A stretch of 64,000 bases of DNA from Aphelocoma coerulescens. Its lineage: Eukaryota; Chordata; Aves; Passeriformes; Corvidae. The DNA lies in contig NC_091034.1 of NCBI RefSeq assembly GCF_041296385.1, positions 1,810,807 through 1,874,806 on the forward strand, given 5' to 3'. Under the pieces are notes generated by a model that was given only the letters and a program-made list of their open reading frames with translations, was not told where the DNA came from and searched no databases. The translations under genes and the position numbers were made by a program. Of this stretch, positions 26,601 to 41,600 are shown piece by piece (positions within the stretch are counted from its first letter, which is position 1; every line of letters begins with the position of its first letter).

Positions 26601-29600
26601 GGTGAAAGGGTCTGAGATCCCACAGAGTGAGCAAATGTTGTGATATGTGAAGCATGAGGAACCCTTCCCACAGCTGATTCTATGAAAAACATGACCTGAA
26701 CATGCAAGAGAAAATCCCAAATTGTTAATATTGATTTGGAAGTAGCAACAACAGAGGCACTTGCCAATGCACAGTGAAGATCTATCAGACTGGTTTGATT
26801 TCCTTCTGCTGTAACCTGAATGCCCAGGGCCTGATTTGCTGAACAGCAATGTTGACTTTCAAGCATAATAAATCTTCCTCACTTATCAGAGAGCTGCAGC
26901 TGGGCAATTTCAGGAGAAATAATGACGGAATGAGAAATATTGGGCAGCTCTGCTACTTTCCTAAACTGCTGAACAATATATCAGTATCTTCCATAAATCT
27001 TTGTAAAGAGAGTTAAATGGAAGACTCATGAGCGTAACATTCCAAATCCATGCCCTGCACCTGTGGGAGACCAGGCTCCACAGACCTGAGCTAAACCCAA
27101 CATTTGAGGGAGAGGTGCTGCCTGGGTAGACTTTTCAAATGTAAATCACTTAGCTTCCTTTCCCTGAGAGCAGTAAAAGATTGGAGCTGTCTGCAGTGCC
27201 TGGATCCTTCTCCATGGTGAAAATCCCGGTGCCTGACAAATCCAAATGAGCTCTCCTGGAATTATTTCTTATTGCAGAGCAAATTTTTCACCAATCAAAG
27301 AGAGCAAAGAGCAATTCAATTTTGTGAGTCTAATCTGTGAGCAATAAAGCCCTGTTCCCTTAATCATGGGCAATCAAAAGGAAACCCAGAGCCTTACTAA
27401 CGGGAAAGCTCGTTCCAACCAAGGTTCTAAATTCCACGGCCATGGTGTAAGCCAACTGAATAAACAAACAGCTAATTCATCAGGATCCTGAATTTTTAGG
27501 CAAGGTGTTGGAAGCTTTTGTTTCTCCAGTCCTTTGTCCAGATTATTGCTTGCTCAGAACAACAAAAAAAAAATGTTTAGCCTTGGCTGCAAAATGCTCA
27601 TTTTTTTTGAATGTTGACAGGATAGAAACCTGGGAACAGATCACTGGAGAGATCTGCAGAGCAGCTGAGGCTCGAGATAAATGAAATGTATTTCACAGTT
27701 TGTAAATCTTTTAGATTATGAAGAACAATAAAGTCTGCAAAAGCAGTGGAAAAAAATTAATTCATTAACCATTTAACCTCAGAGAGTGGCTAATGAATAA
27801 GGAGTTTTATAAAGGAAAGTTCCCAATCGAGTCCAGGCAGGTGGGAACAGAGTGAAAATGCCAGGCCAAAATCAAAACCTGATTAAGATGATTTCTCCAG
27901 AAAAGGTGTGGAAGAAAGAAGCTGTTCCAGAGACCATAACCAATCCTGGGAGCTGGGCCTTGCTGTGCCCTTGGGATGCAACTCACTGGGAAAGGGAAAG
28001 TACCTCAGCACATTAGTCCTGACTGGACAGAGAACAGGGCTGGAACTCAGCTCTGGCTGTGTACAGATGTTCCAGGGCAGAGCTGGCAGCAGCACTCCCA
28101 ACACCTGAGCACAGCAGGGATCCCAGCCCAGTGGGGTACTGGTCACAGGAGCTGTGATCAGTACCAAACACCCAGTGTGTGACACCTCACTCCTGTCACA
28201 CACAGCTGGGTTTCAAGGTTCAGGCTCTGGTGGTAACAGCCATTCTCAATTTGCATTCGTTTTCTAAATTGCTAATTATTTATTAAAATGCATGGGAATC
28301 ACGATGAAGAAATCAGAGCAATGATCTTCCCACGCAGTAACATGTCTCTGATGGCTCATTTACTCCAGCTTCTGCCATAATGTCATTTTCTGGAAACCTG
28401 CTGAGCTCTGGCTCCCAATGTCATCCGTGATGAAATATCCAAAGGTTATTCCATTGCTTTGCAGAGAAGCATTTGAGCAGAGTCTGAGTCCCTGTCGTGG
28501 TGTTTCACTGGCCAATCCATCATCTGCTATTTGTCTTCAGAAATGCCACTGCCATCTGGGTACAGAGCCCTGCATGACAGGGCCGTGTGATCCTTTCGTG
28601 TGAGACATCCAAGTCCAAACCCAAATCAGTCTCAGCTGTCCCAGGTCCCAGCTCCATTCCTTCTGTGGCTTGCTCTGGAATGTGCCTGTGAAGAACGCCT
28701 TGGCAATCTGTGCTAAACATGCTGCTTTTCATCTCACAAACAGCTCAGCTTTCAGAACTCAATTAAGGAACTGAAAAATCAGTGTATGGTGGGAGCTGCT
28801 CTGACACATCACCATGATACTTGGATTCCTTTGGAGTGGCAGCCAACCTTCCAGACCCCTAAGGATTTCCTTCCTAAGCTATGGGCTCGTGTTATTCCAG
28901 AGTCTGCAGGCTGAAATAAAAGCCTGGAAATACCTCAGCCCTTGGCATCCTCAGGACACAAAAAGTGTAGATCTAGGGCCAGATTAGGATCTGGGTGCTG
29001 GCACCAGTGTAACTCCGTTAGGCTCATTCTGGATTTGATTAGATTTATTTTGAGAACAGAATTCCTGTATTTGAGGACTTCCATTTTAAACTGAAGTGAA
29101 CTTCTGGCACACAGCTGTCAGTGCTGACCTTCTCCATCCTCACTTGACCCACCTACTGTTGCACCTACTTGGACTTTACTGGACATTTCCCTTTATAAAA
29201 TTCCCTATTTATGATTTATTGTGAAGCTAAATGGTTAATGAGTTAAATTGCTACGTGGGGGGAAGGCAGGCTGCACACACTCACTGCTGACTCAACTCCA
29301 AGATACAATTTCCATCAACTGATCATAATGATTTTACTCTTCTTTTTTTCCTAAATTAAAAATAGAATCTATTAATAAACAGAACCACAATGGGTAATAA
29401 ATTGACAGATGGTTTTATACTTGACTTTAGGGGAAAATTACCATGAAAATAGCAGATGACAGTGGCATTTCAGCGACTTAAATGGAAGGCAGGACTCAGG
29501 GAATCAGATACGAGAGCTGCAGAGAGCTCCCAAGAAAGGCAAATCCCTCTGCTGGGATCAGGCAGTGTGTGGGCAGCTCCAGACTGATCACAGATGTCAC

Positions 29601-32600
29601 CTTGTTGTTTACAGACCAAAGTGACCCACTGGAACCCCTCAAGTGAAGACAGAGGATTTCATCTGCTGGACTGAGGGAAATGACAGCAGAATTTGGCTCC
29701 AAAGGCATTTAAACCTCTTTTTTTGTTTGTTTTTGTCCTATCCTAAAAGAGCCAAGCTGTGTTCTTCCTCTTGGAAGAAAAAATTCTCCATCAGGAGTAA
29801 GGAAAATAAAAGAAAAAAAGGTTAGAAGGTGAATTTTACCTTTTTCTTGAGCCATTTCCTGCAGGCAGAAGTAAATGACTCTGGCACCCAGGCTGAAGCC
29901 AATCAGTGTGACAGGTCTCTGGCCCTGAGAAAGAAGGAAAGGAAAAAAATGCCATCAAATGGTGTTTTCTCTGGAAAGAGAGACTGGGGTTGGGATCCCC
30001 AAGAGCCTGAGACACAGAGCACCTGCTTGTGCATCACCTTTGAAATACTGGAGTGATTTGGTTGGTTTCAAAGGGATCAGGTCTCCTCAGAGTTATGCCC
30101 AGTTCAATATGGAGAATTCTACATATCCGAGTATTTTGTATGTTTTGATCTTCAGAAAATCAACTGAAAAAAATCTCATGACCAGCAGTTACAACAAAGC
30201 AGATGTTTCAAACAGAACCAAAACAGATGCTGTCACTGGTTTGAAATTTCCAAATGAAAACCTTCTTCAAGGAACAAAATTTTCCTAGAAATGTTTCAAT
30301 AAACAGAAGAAGAAGCTGTAACACAAAAATACTGACCACGTCCCAGTTTCAGGCTGAGTGACAGCAGCACCATGCGATGGTTATAAAAAATGATGGGGCT
30401 TTTAAGCTCTAAGCTTTTATTTTGAATAGCCTAATAAGATTTTCTGTAAGATCAAAGGGAACCTAATCCTAACATCAATGAAAACTGGTCTTTGTAATAT
30501 GCAGGGAGCAGGTGTGTGATGGACACCCCAGACATCACGTTAACTAGTTTTAGACTCTCCAGCACACTGGAATGTGTGTTTTCACAACAAATGCTTAACA
30601 GGCAGGAACAAATGCCACCGAGCAAAACAAAGGGCTTATATGAAATAAAGTTTATTGAGTTTTCTAGCACTGGATTCTCATGAGAAATCAAGTTTGTTCC
30701 TCCTCTGCTGTTCCACCTTGCTGGGACACACAGCTCTGGGGCCACGGCTCCCCTCGGGCTCCTCTATAATCAACAGTGACTGGTGTGAGACAAACATGTG
30801 GCCAGCAAAAACCAGTGCTGGGCCAGCAAATGATGGCAGGCTCTTGAGGGGCAGAAATGTCTTTTTTCAAGCTTTTTCAGAGAGACTTCTGTCACTTCTG
30901 TCAGACACCAGCCCATTCCCCTTCTCTGCAGGCAAAGCCATGGCTCACTGGGCGTTGGCTGCCACCCACTTTTCTCTCACGTTGTTTTGCTGGTGCCTCT
31001 TAATGATCAATAAATATTTTTAAAACTCTGTATTCTCCTTTCCTTTTCACCCCACCCCACTTCCTGCTCTCTGACTTCCACTAGGTGAGTGGGCCTGGCT
31101 GTGGCATGGTTAAGCCACTGATCATTTATGTTCTGGATCTCTTCTTCCTCATTTAGAAAAGCTTTAGGTTAAATGGAACAAATCTCAGCAGGATTTCTCT
31201 GAGTGGATTTCAAGTGGATTTCTCTGATCCACTTGGGATTTCCTCCTTTTCCCCAGTGAGCCAGATATCTGCTGGTCACCTTCATGCAGCACTGAGTTTT
31301 TGTTTTATTAATTTTTGTCTCCCATGAAAGATGCCATGTAACCAGCATGACTATCAACCTCCACCCCCCGGGCCAAATCCCTCCCAGCCATAATTCCTGG
31401 ATCATTCTGGCCGGTCACCTGCTGTCGGCTGAGCAGGATGTGTGCAAGGTGTTTGCCCACTTCAGCAGAGCGATGCAGACACACTCCCCAGGGGTTGTCA
31501 ATGACACTGGCAACAGTCAGGAGCGATGCTGGCCAAGTCAAGGCTGTCACGATCCCTGCATCACACAGAGGTTTCTTAGAAAACACCAAAATCAAGAGAG
31601 TTCACTGAAGTTAAAAGCTAAGCCTAGGAGCTTTTGTCATTTCCAGCTCTTCTTTCCCAATAGCTGTGCTGAGAAATGCTTTGCTGGACTAAAGATAAGA
31701 AAGAATCTGATGTTCTGGCATGGGGGGGTGAGTGTAACCTGTGTGTTTCTGTACAGCAGTAAATGGTGTGATAACATGGAGAAATGAACAGTCACACATG
31801 AAGGAAGGTGTTTCCAGCTGTAACTTTAACAGAATGATGCAATGACACAGCAGCTCAGCAGTCCAGGAAAGCACAGCTAAATTACAGGTGTGGTAGAGGT
31901 CACTTCTCAGGTCACTTCTGCTGGGCAGTGCCAGCACTGCCTCCTCCAAACATTCCTTCTTTAGGAAAGATCCTCTAACAGTGAAACTGCCCAAGAGCCA
32001 CTCATCAGATGTGATAAAATTTAGTTTCTTACCTGACAAGACAGTGAATTTTAGGGCTTCTTGAGCCATCATGTTCACAAAACCATTCAGCAGGGAATCC
32101 AAGGCATTGCCAAGCTCCATCAAGTACTTGGATTCCCAGGCCAGGCAGTACTGCTCACTTGAGTGCAACATGCTGCTCCACGGGGCTGTGAAGCTCCCTG
32201 GGAAAGGTGCAAAGATGGAATTCATGTCTGGAGAACACAATGGCTGATTCCTGGCAAGAGGAGCCCAAGAGAGGATCGGAATAGAACCTGCAGGACACTG
32301 GAATATTCTGGCAATGCTATTAATGACAGATCAGCACTGAAGGGCAGAGCAGAATTGTCATCTTAATTTATTAAAAGCCTTCCCACACTGTTCCTTCCCC
32401 AAACAATGCAGGCAGGTTGAGGCAGCTGCTGATCAAAGTGACACAAGATTCCCACAGTGGACTGTCATCATAGTTGGGGACACATGGATTGGCAGCTACT
32501 GGCAACTCCAAAATCACAAAGTGGCAAATTCCATAAAATTCCTGTCCTCAGTTCCTCTGTCTGAAGGAGTGTGTACACACACAGACACTGCTGTAAGGAG

Positions 32601-35600
32601 GAAAATGGATGACAACCCTAGTTTTGCTCTTTAAAACACCCTCGCAGATTGCTAGTTATGGAAGAAGAATGTGTGTCATCTGTTAACTCCCTTTTAAGGG
32701 CAAACAGACACAAAAAGGTTCCTGGAGGGACACACTTGCCTCTCTAACCGTGCCTGGGAGCCCTCCAGCCCTGAGGATTTGGACCTCTGGCAAGCAGATG
32801 AAGAGAGAAGCCAAAGCCCAGCACTGCAAAGTGAAAGGAACTTCCCTGTGACAGCAAACTGCAGCCTGGCAAGCGACAGGGTGAGACATCCTTCTGTGTT
32901 AATGATATCCAGAGTTAATTATGGTGCTTCTCAATGAACTGGCAGCTGTTCAGTCAGGTTGCTGAGCACATCAGCAGACAGGTGACATATTTTATATGAC
33001 AAGCTACACTGGAAAATAAAGCACTACAGACCTTTCAAGGTTTCCCCTGTAAGTCACCTCCAGAGTGCTGTGCTTAACAGGATTGACTTGACAGAACTTT
33101 CTTGCCAATAAACCTCATTAGCTGGCAGATACAGAGAGAGCAAAACCACACTGTTTTCTGTTAATTCCTGGAGGATAAACATAAGGTCTCGGAGACATTT
33201 TGTACTAGTGCTGGCAATCATCTCCCAAACCTTTTCTGGCAAAACCTTCCAACAGTTCCTAACAGAAACAATCCTGCTGCGGCTGCTCCCAATCCTGCTA
33301 TCACTACCAACTTAATGCCCTCTTCTTTGCCTCTGTTTGCCTGGGATTGCAGATTGGGCTGCAAAGGCTTATGGTGACAACTGACATGGTTTAGTCACCA
33401 TGCCATGGAAATGTGGGGCAGACATGCTGCTTTGTGAGCACAAACACAGCCTGAAGCGGGACACAGCCTGAAGTGGGACACGGCCATGGCTCTTTGAGGT
33501 CCTCTCTGTTTTCTCATCATGTTCTTACCATATTTGCCAGTGCACAGCCATCCAGTGATTGCTATGGTGATGTGGAGCTGCTTCCCTTCAGTAAGTGGGA
33601 GGAATTCAAACTCTTCTATGGCTCCCACACGTTTCTTCATCTTGTATCCTACACACAGCCAGGAAGAAACACACGGCTCAGAGATGGCACAGAAAGGACA
33701 CACTCTGCTAACAGAGTTCATTAAGGAATTAATTGGGTAACCTGGAGAGGGTTTTTTTTCTTCTCAAAACCCTCAGTCAGTCCATGCATTACTTACAGCT
33801 TGGTAAGGAGCCAACATGATGCTTCTGAATTTGTTTGATCTGAGGGAATCTAGCCGAGGGGGATTTTTGCTGTAACAGCTGCTTTTCTCCATGGCAGCAT
33901 CTTTCTAACCCAAAGCAGCAAGTTTGCAAGTCCTTCATTAACCACACACCAAATATTCCTTCCCTATTTGGTCACCAGGGGCTACAGAGTACCTTAATCA
34001 GCAGTGACATAAAAATCTCACAGATTACACCTCCAATTGCTTCCCTTGCCCTGCAGAGAGCTCAGTGGGGTGACTAACTGTGCTTTTGCAGACATGATCC
34101 TGTGCCTCGGTGCCTGAGAATGGTGTGGTCACTCACCAGTAAGACCAGCTCCTGCTGCTCCAAAAAGGGATGCCATGACAGCAATCCCAGCAGTTGATCC
34201 TAAAGCAGCTGCTCCAGCACTCCCGATGATCGTGGCAGCTCCCGCAGCAACCAGAGGGGCAGCCAGGCCTCCTGTCAGACCTGAAGATGCAACAAGAGAT
34301 ATCACCAAACTATTACCCCTTAGGAACCCCAGGCAGGCATTTCCCTGTGCTGGGAGAGTGCTGATACTCCTGCTGAAGAGCTTTTTGCATGTCCAATAAA
34401 GGGGCTTCCTGAGACCCTCCCCAGGCCCTGAATCTCTGCCCAAATCGTTTGCCTGACTTCAGTAAAAATGAAGAATCATTTCAAAGTCAAAGGAACATTG
34501 TGTGGTGATCTGGGGTGAGCTGTGCTCTATTTTCTCAGGAAACACGGATCTAATCTCACACTTTTGATTTCAGAGTTGAAGATCTGATCCTCTTGTAACA
34601 CAAAAGCAAAGAAGGAGAAAACATTTTTAAGGCTGACAACCTCAGTTTAATGCTTCCCCAGCTAGTGAAGCTACACTGGAATAACTTTTCCAGCTAATTC
34701 TTTCATGTTTATTTTTATGGGGCTGAAAATACTTTTCTTGGAGTCAGACCCCTCTCTGTCCCTGGTGCTGTGTCCCCAAAATGCCAAGGGCAGCCTCACC
34801 AATCACTGTTCCACCCCCAACAGTTGCCAGACCGATCAGCAGGTATCTCTTCAGCTTTTTCCTTCTTTCCTTCTTTTTTCTTGAGACTTCCGCAGTTCTG
34901 TGGGGGGATTAGAAGTACGAAAACTAAGGGAAAAGCCTGGTGGATAACATTGCTGCATCAGAATCTGCTTTTATTCTCCTTGGTGTAATTTCCCTCCCAG
35001 GAACAGTAAAAAGGAACATGCAGGTGTGGACTGTGACAGCACACTGAGATTTATGAGCATGGATTTAGAGATTTAAATTGAATGGATTAAATGGACCACA
35101 GATTTAAATTGAAACGATTTAATTGCTGACAAAAGCCAACAGATATTACTTACTCAGAAAACCCTTCCTAATAGGGCTGAAGCTTGTAAAAAAAAAAAAA
35201 AAAAGAAACAAAAAGTCAAAAGCATTTCATTAACTATATGCTGCCTAAGTGTCTTAAAAAACCACAAGAAAGCTAAGGAGAAACAGGGAAAAATGTTTGA
35301 AATAAAAGGGACTAGGGGTAATTTGTGCTAACAAACAGAGATGCAATTAAACTATTTTCCAACATCAGTGTTTACTTCGAGCTGCTTTCTAATTGCACAT
35401 CACAATATAATAATATAATAGGAATTAAACACAATCATCAGTTCATTTGTCTGTGTGCATTTAAGCTGTATTTTAACAAGCTTATCAGAAAGAGGTAAAC
35501 AAACATAAAAGGAACAAATACCACTTATTAGCCACTACTTTTGACTTCTCTTGAGTGTCTTTGCTTTTTCTCTTACAAGAAGTGCTTCAATTTCAGAGGA

Positions 35601-38600
35601 AAGTAGGAGAAACAGAGGATACTGGAGTAAGTTGTTTCCAAATGAAGGTTCCATCTGGCCTGTTTACACAGTTAATCCAGGCCTTGAAACGTGACAATTT
35701 ATCTTGCTTCCAAACTTGGATATTTTCCCTGTTAATCCTAGCCTAATTTTGGATTTTCATTATCCATATAATTGCCTAATCCTTCCTGGAACCCCCTAAG
35801 CACACTGTAATTTTGATTAAGACAATTTTACACGAGTCCCAAACAATATGCAGCTTTGTGAGGCGCAGCAGGAGGAGAATGGAGCTCAGTGGGTGAAATC
35901 CCTGAGTCACTGCACTCACTGGCAGAACTCCCACAGACCTGCACGTCACAGAGATTCTGTCTCCACAGAGACCCTCCAAGAAACCATTGTTCATTACCTT
36001 ACACAGCTGCAAATGTGGTGTCTGCAGAGAACACCACCTCTCCAGTTTCTGCACAACCACAGTCACTTTCTACAGCCCCACGGACAAAGTGGTGTTTGGC
36101 TATCAGAGAATCATGGAATCATCGATGTTGGAAAAGATCTCCAGGACCATCGAGTCCAACCTGTGCCCAATCCCTACTTTGTAACCCAGCCCAGAACACT
36201 GAGTGCTATGTCCAGTTGTTCTTTGAGCACCTCCAGGGATGGGCACTCCACTAACTCCCTGGGCAGCCCCTTCCAATGCCTGACGGCCCTTTCCATGAAG
36301 AAACTCCTCCTGACTTAACCTGAAGCTCTCCTGGCACAGCTTGAGGCCGTTTCCTCTCATCCTTTCAAAATGCTCTACTTTGTGCCTTAGTCACCAATCT
36401 GAATGCTTGGCTTCAGATAAAATTGCTCCTGGAGCTCTTTACAAAAGTGCTGCAGCCGGGCTGTTCATACCTAAGCTGGCAATACCCAGCAATTTCTGTT
36501 CTACATGAAGTTCATCAGCTTTTACAGTCACTGCACTGTGTCTGAGAATAATGACAAGAGAGCTGGAACTTGTGTAACCTGGAGTCTGTTGGAATAATGA
36601 GCAGCTTGAGTTATGTGGGGAGAAAGAGAGTGGCAGCTAAATCCTGCCTGCCAATGCAGTAAATAAAAGGAGGAGTTTTGCCTGTCACTGCTTCCCTTCT
36701 GGAGCTGCCAGCAGCTGCTTCCTAATGGCTCCTCCATTATCATTATCACTGGATTACCAGACTGCTTTTATCCACTGTGGTAATTAACTGCTGCCTCTGG
36801 TATTTCTCTACCCTCACTGTATGAGCAGCTTCTTGCCTGAACCACAAATTATGTTCAGAGCGATTGTTATGGGGAACTTCAGGTCATTTTCCAATAAGGA
36901 AAAGTGGCAGGAGCGCACATTAGCAAGCAAATGTTGTGATGTTTTCCAGTTTCTTACAGAACTGTGTACAGAAGAAAGATTCACACACCTGCAGGTCAGA
37001 ACAGGTTTGGTACAAGTAACATGGATCTAAGTGGTTGGAGCGTAATTCTATAGAGGATTGTACATTTAAACTTGCAGGTTCTGGGCCTCAATCCAACACA
37101 TCCACAGCAGCAAAGGCAGGAGCAAAACCTCCTTTTAACAAATATCAGTAAAAACACCTGTACAGGAGCTGCCACAGTTGTTTCTGTTCCAAAACCTCTT
37201 GCTGGTCAAAGCTGGAAGCATCCCAAGCACATGCTGGTGTTCCCAGCCCCAAAATCTGTGAGGTCAAGGTGGTGATGGGTTTATATTTTGCTTCCTTTCC
37301 CCATCAACTCCTGACTTCAAACCAAAGACGGGGTCATGGATTCCCCACAAATCTCAGCCTTGTTTTAGCACAGCAACAACAATGTGTTCACACTGCGGTC
37401 TTGGGCTCCTCTCTCCATAAGGATTTTTCTTTTTCCTTTTATCTAATAGACATTTATTCCCATGGCTGCAATTTGGGCAAAGGACAAGGCAGGAATCCCT
37501 GGCTCCTTCCACAGCAGACACACAGGAACCCCACTGGCTTGGCAGCAGGGATTGAAAGCTGTGCTGTTCTTTTGCTGTTATCAGACATAGCTTAAAGGCC
37601 CAGCACTGAGTTTGTTTCCACAAACCACAGCAAAACAATCCCCATCAATACCAACCCTTGCTCCTGCACACCAAACATTTGGCAATCCACGATCTTTGAG
37701 ATAGATATTCTGACTTTTCCTTTTTACAGTGGGCTATAAAGTTAAGCATTATTTGAATACTGTAATTAGCTGTAACTAGAATATACCCATCACATGCTAG
37801 ACCCCATGGTAATAATATCTGAGCTGAACCATGGCATGGGTGTTGATTAAAGCCTTTATTAGCATTCAGGGTAATCTCATAACTCATTTGCTGAGTTGAC
37901 AGATGAAAATATTTCCCTTGAAAGTCCACTACAGTAAATATCACTAAACCATCACACAATTCCTGTGCCTGATGAGAAGAATATGAAGATACTACATTTC
38001 TTACAGATTCCAAGGATTAATCCTGTATTAATAACATAGAATTAGGAGCCAGGTCTGTACATATCTGAAGATTTAGCCTGTTGCCCTCAGAAATCTCCCT
38101 TCAATAGGAGTTATCCAGCTGTCTCTTAAAGATGGACAGATCCATAGACAACAAACAGTTGAGGATCTAACCCTGATTATCTGCAGGAACTTCATTCTGC
38201 AAGAGGCAGTTCTATCTGAAGGAGACTGGGCCAAGAGACAACAAGATCTTTGTGCTGTATTTATTCAAAATCTACAATCTCTGAGAGGCAACTGCGAAGA
38301 GGAATGGAGGCAGCTCAGTGCAGAACAGCCTTTACCAGTGTGCAAGGCCAGGTCTCAGCTCTGATTTTAAGAATGCTGAGCTTTTCTGCTTGTCAGTGCT
38401 GTCAGGGCTCTGCAACCCTAATCAAGCCATAAATGACTACAGTAAGAGCCATGTGGGGAATAATCAGAGACTGGACTTAGGCACAAGTAATTACTGCTAA
38501 GCTTTTGAGCACTGGCAGTGTTTTTTGATCCCATAGTCAACCCAAATGTTCTTACTCTGACTCTTCCTCTTTTTGTTCCTTCAGGCTCTCAAGCAGAGAT

Positions 38601-41600
38601 TCCTCCAGAACTTCCAGATCTTCCAAGGGGATTCTCAGCAGCTGGCTGACATGACAGATCAACACCCTGGCTCGAGCATCATAGTATCCTTGAAAGAGAG
38701 AAAAGCCCAGGAAATCAGTCTAATCAGTCTGATCACACAATTTAGTTATGGGGCAGAGCACTCGAGGAACATGTCACAGAGCAGCTCCTTCTCCCAGGCC
38801 CTCTTTTTCTTCCAGGAACATGAGAAGAGACTGATAAATGGAAAATCCTTCTTCCCTGAGAATAGAGCCACCTCACCAGGTAATGCCTCTGTGGCAGGAA
38901 AAGGATCTCAGATACTTTGGTCTCCATCCTCTGTGATAGAGGCCTGCTGGCAACTTTTCAACAGAGAAATGCTGCAGCAGGACCACTGCTAACTGGAAAT
39001 ATCAAACATGTCTATGTGGGTGGGCACAGCCCACCTCGACTGCACCAGTGCAGGAGGTGGCATTTTGTAAAAATGCAGCTCCATGCAAAACCCTTACCTT
39101 CAACTTATCTTGGTGGCAACAAGAGGCACTCGGGAGTGTAAAGCTACACACCAGCTCCCCCAGCAGCACCACAGACTAATGTTTGCTTTTATACTCCCTG
39201 CTGGAGATGCAAGAGTGGACAGTGCACTCAGACAACACCAGACAGCAGAATTGACTACTCCTGGGCTTATAAGCAGGTGTTCTTGAAGAAAAGACATCTT
39301 AAATGTAATAGATTTTAAATTATTTGTGCCAACTCTTGCTTTTTAATGTGTTTCTCTCATCAGCTTCCTGATGTTTGGCTTTTATAAATGGTTCTTGGTG
39401 CACTCTGGGATGAAAACCCAATTGCTTTTCTCAGGGTGGGTGAAGATACCAGCAAGACCCAGATACAAAGAATGTTTGTGATACCTGCTGCACGTAGATC
39501 AAATATGGCATTGGGCAATCTATTAAGTTTGTTTATTTATTACCATAATTACCAAGATACCAAACTAATTCCGTGCCTTTGATGACACTGTTCATCAGGG
39601 TTATGCTTAGTTGAGAAATGAGGACAGGATTTATCTGCCCTCCTTCCCGAAATGTGGCACGTCCTGCAAGTCCAGGCAGGTGCGTAACGAGCCCCCTTCT
39701 TGTTTCCTGTCTGCTGACACTCTGCTGGGCTCTTTCCTCACCAGCCTGGCGGGAAGGCAGCAAGGCTTGGAAAGATATTTCTTCTGAATTCCAGCTTTAC
39801 AAAATAAGAGGTTTTGCAATAACTGACTTGTCAATTTTCCATTAAAAATAAAGCAAGAACAAAACTTGTTTTGTTCTGCAGTGCAACAGGCTAATCAGCA
39901 AGCAGTGAGTTCTTTCCTGGGAGAACATGTTAAAACACAGAGATTCAAAAAATGCAAGTAGTGATAGAATCCAGGCTTCTTTTAGAAGTGGACATTCTGT
40001 TCAGTAGACAGTCTTTATTTCATTAATTTTATCAGATTAATCCATGTAATGGATTGCAAACCAGAGAATTGTTTTATGTGTAATATAATAGATGAGAAAA
40101 ATCACATTTATTTATAATGGGCTTCACAGGACACTCTGGAATTATACCCTGAATATTTTTTTCTTTTTTTTTTTAGGCAACCAGCAGAAATTTTTTTAGG
40201 CTGAGATTTTCCTAACAGCTTTACTTCCTTCCTAAAGGAAGAGGTCACCTGCTTCCCTGGAAACATTGGAGAAAAAACACCCCACTCCACCACCATTTAC
40301 ACCTGCTTGCCAATGCATGGTGTGTGAAGGTACGGGGTGAAGAGCTGTTCAATTTTCAGTGGGTATTATTAACCATTCCTAATATAAGAGTTGTTTTTCT
40401 TGAAGGGGATGCAGGGAAGGAGTGTGCTGCTTTTGCCAGAGAGGAAGCTGCGATGAAACAGGATAGTACCTTTTTGAGCACTTTAAAGTATCAGATGTAA
40501 ACTCAACTACATTATTTTTACAAAGAACAAATGCTAAGTAAACTTACCATCTCGAAGAGAGAAGGATAAGAGATCCTAAGGGAAAAAAAAAAAAAAAAAG
40601 AATATTCAATTTAAAACTGATGATGTAGGTCTAGAGGGATCAAAATGGAGGCATAAAAACCCATCAGACTGATTTAATTACTGCAGCAGCTCAGTTCATA
40701 AGTGGGAAGCAGAAAGCCACAATTCAGTGAGGCAGCACAGAGCAAAACCAGTCTGAAATTCTCCAGAGGCCAGTCCAAAGGGCTGGACAGAAGTAGGCAA
40801 TGCTTGGTATATGCTGAGGCATCCCACTTTTTTTGTTATTTTGTTTGTCCTGATCTTACACCAGACTTCAAAGTTTGGAGGAACAGGGTTCTAATCCTCC
40901 CACTCCAATGCCTTGTGCTCCCCACAGTCATACCTACTCACATATGCAACATCACTAACAGGTTTAAATGTTCCTCTAATGACCCCTATTTTCCTTGGCA
41001 TTCTGGGAATTCACAGCTCTAGGCAGTAAGGCTGAACTGGCATGAAGTTCTTTTGGATTAAGCGAGTTAGAAAACTCAGAATTTATGGCCATCTGTCAAG
41101 ATTGAGGGACTTGACTTCTGTGTTGGCTCTTTACCATAAAAACAACGGAAAAACAAATCAATTAAATAGATGGTTTCTATGGCTAAATCCATGAAAAAGA
41201 GGCCAGTGTTTTTACAACTGTGTGCTCCTCTTTTATTGCCACTGGACAAATTCTAAGCTCTTTATGCGACTACATTAAGCACCAGCTCAGTTGAGCTGCT
41301 TCGCTCTCCTACACGCAAATACAGCACAGCTGAATTTTACAGGGAATCCTTTCAGCCCTCTGGGAACACAAAAAATGCAGCCAAAGATGTAGGAGGCTGC
41401 CAAAGAGTTTATGATTATTAGTCCTGTAAGCTCCCAAGCACAATTTGCATCATAAAAACGTCTCTAATCTGAGCGTTCTACACATGAGAAGTGCAGAATG
41501 GAGAACAAACCATCCTGAACCACCAGAAGAGGGACAAACTGCAGACTGTTCCCCAGGCTGACTGGTGGGATGTGGGAATTGGAGATGCCAGTCCAGAGGG

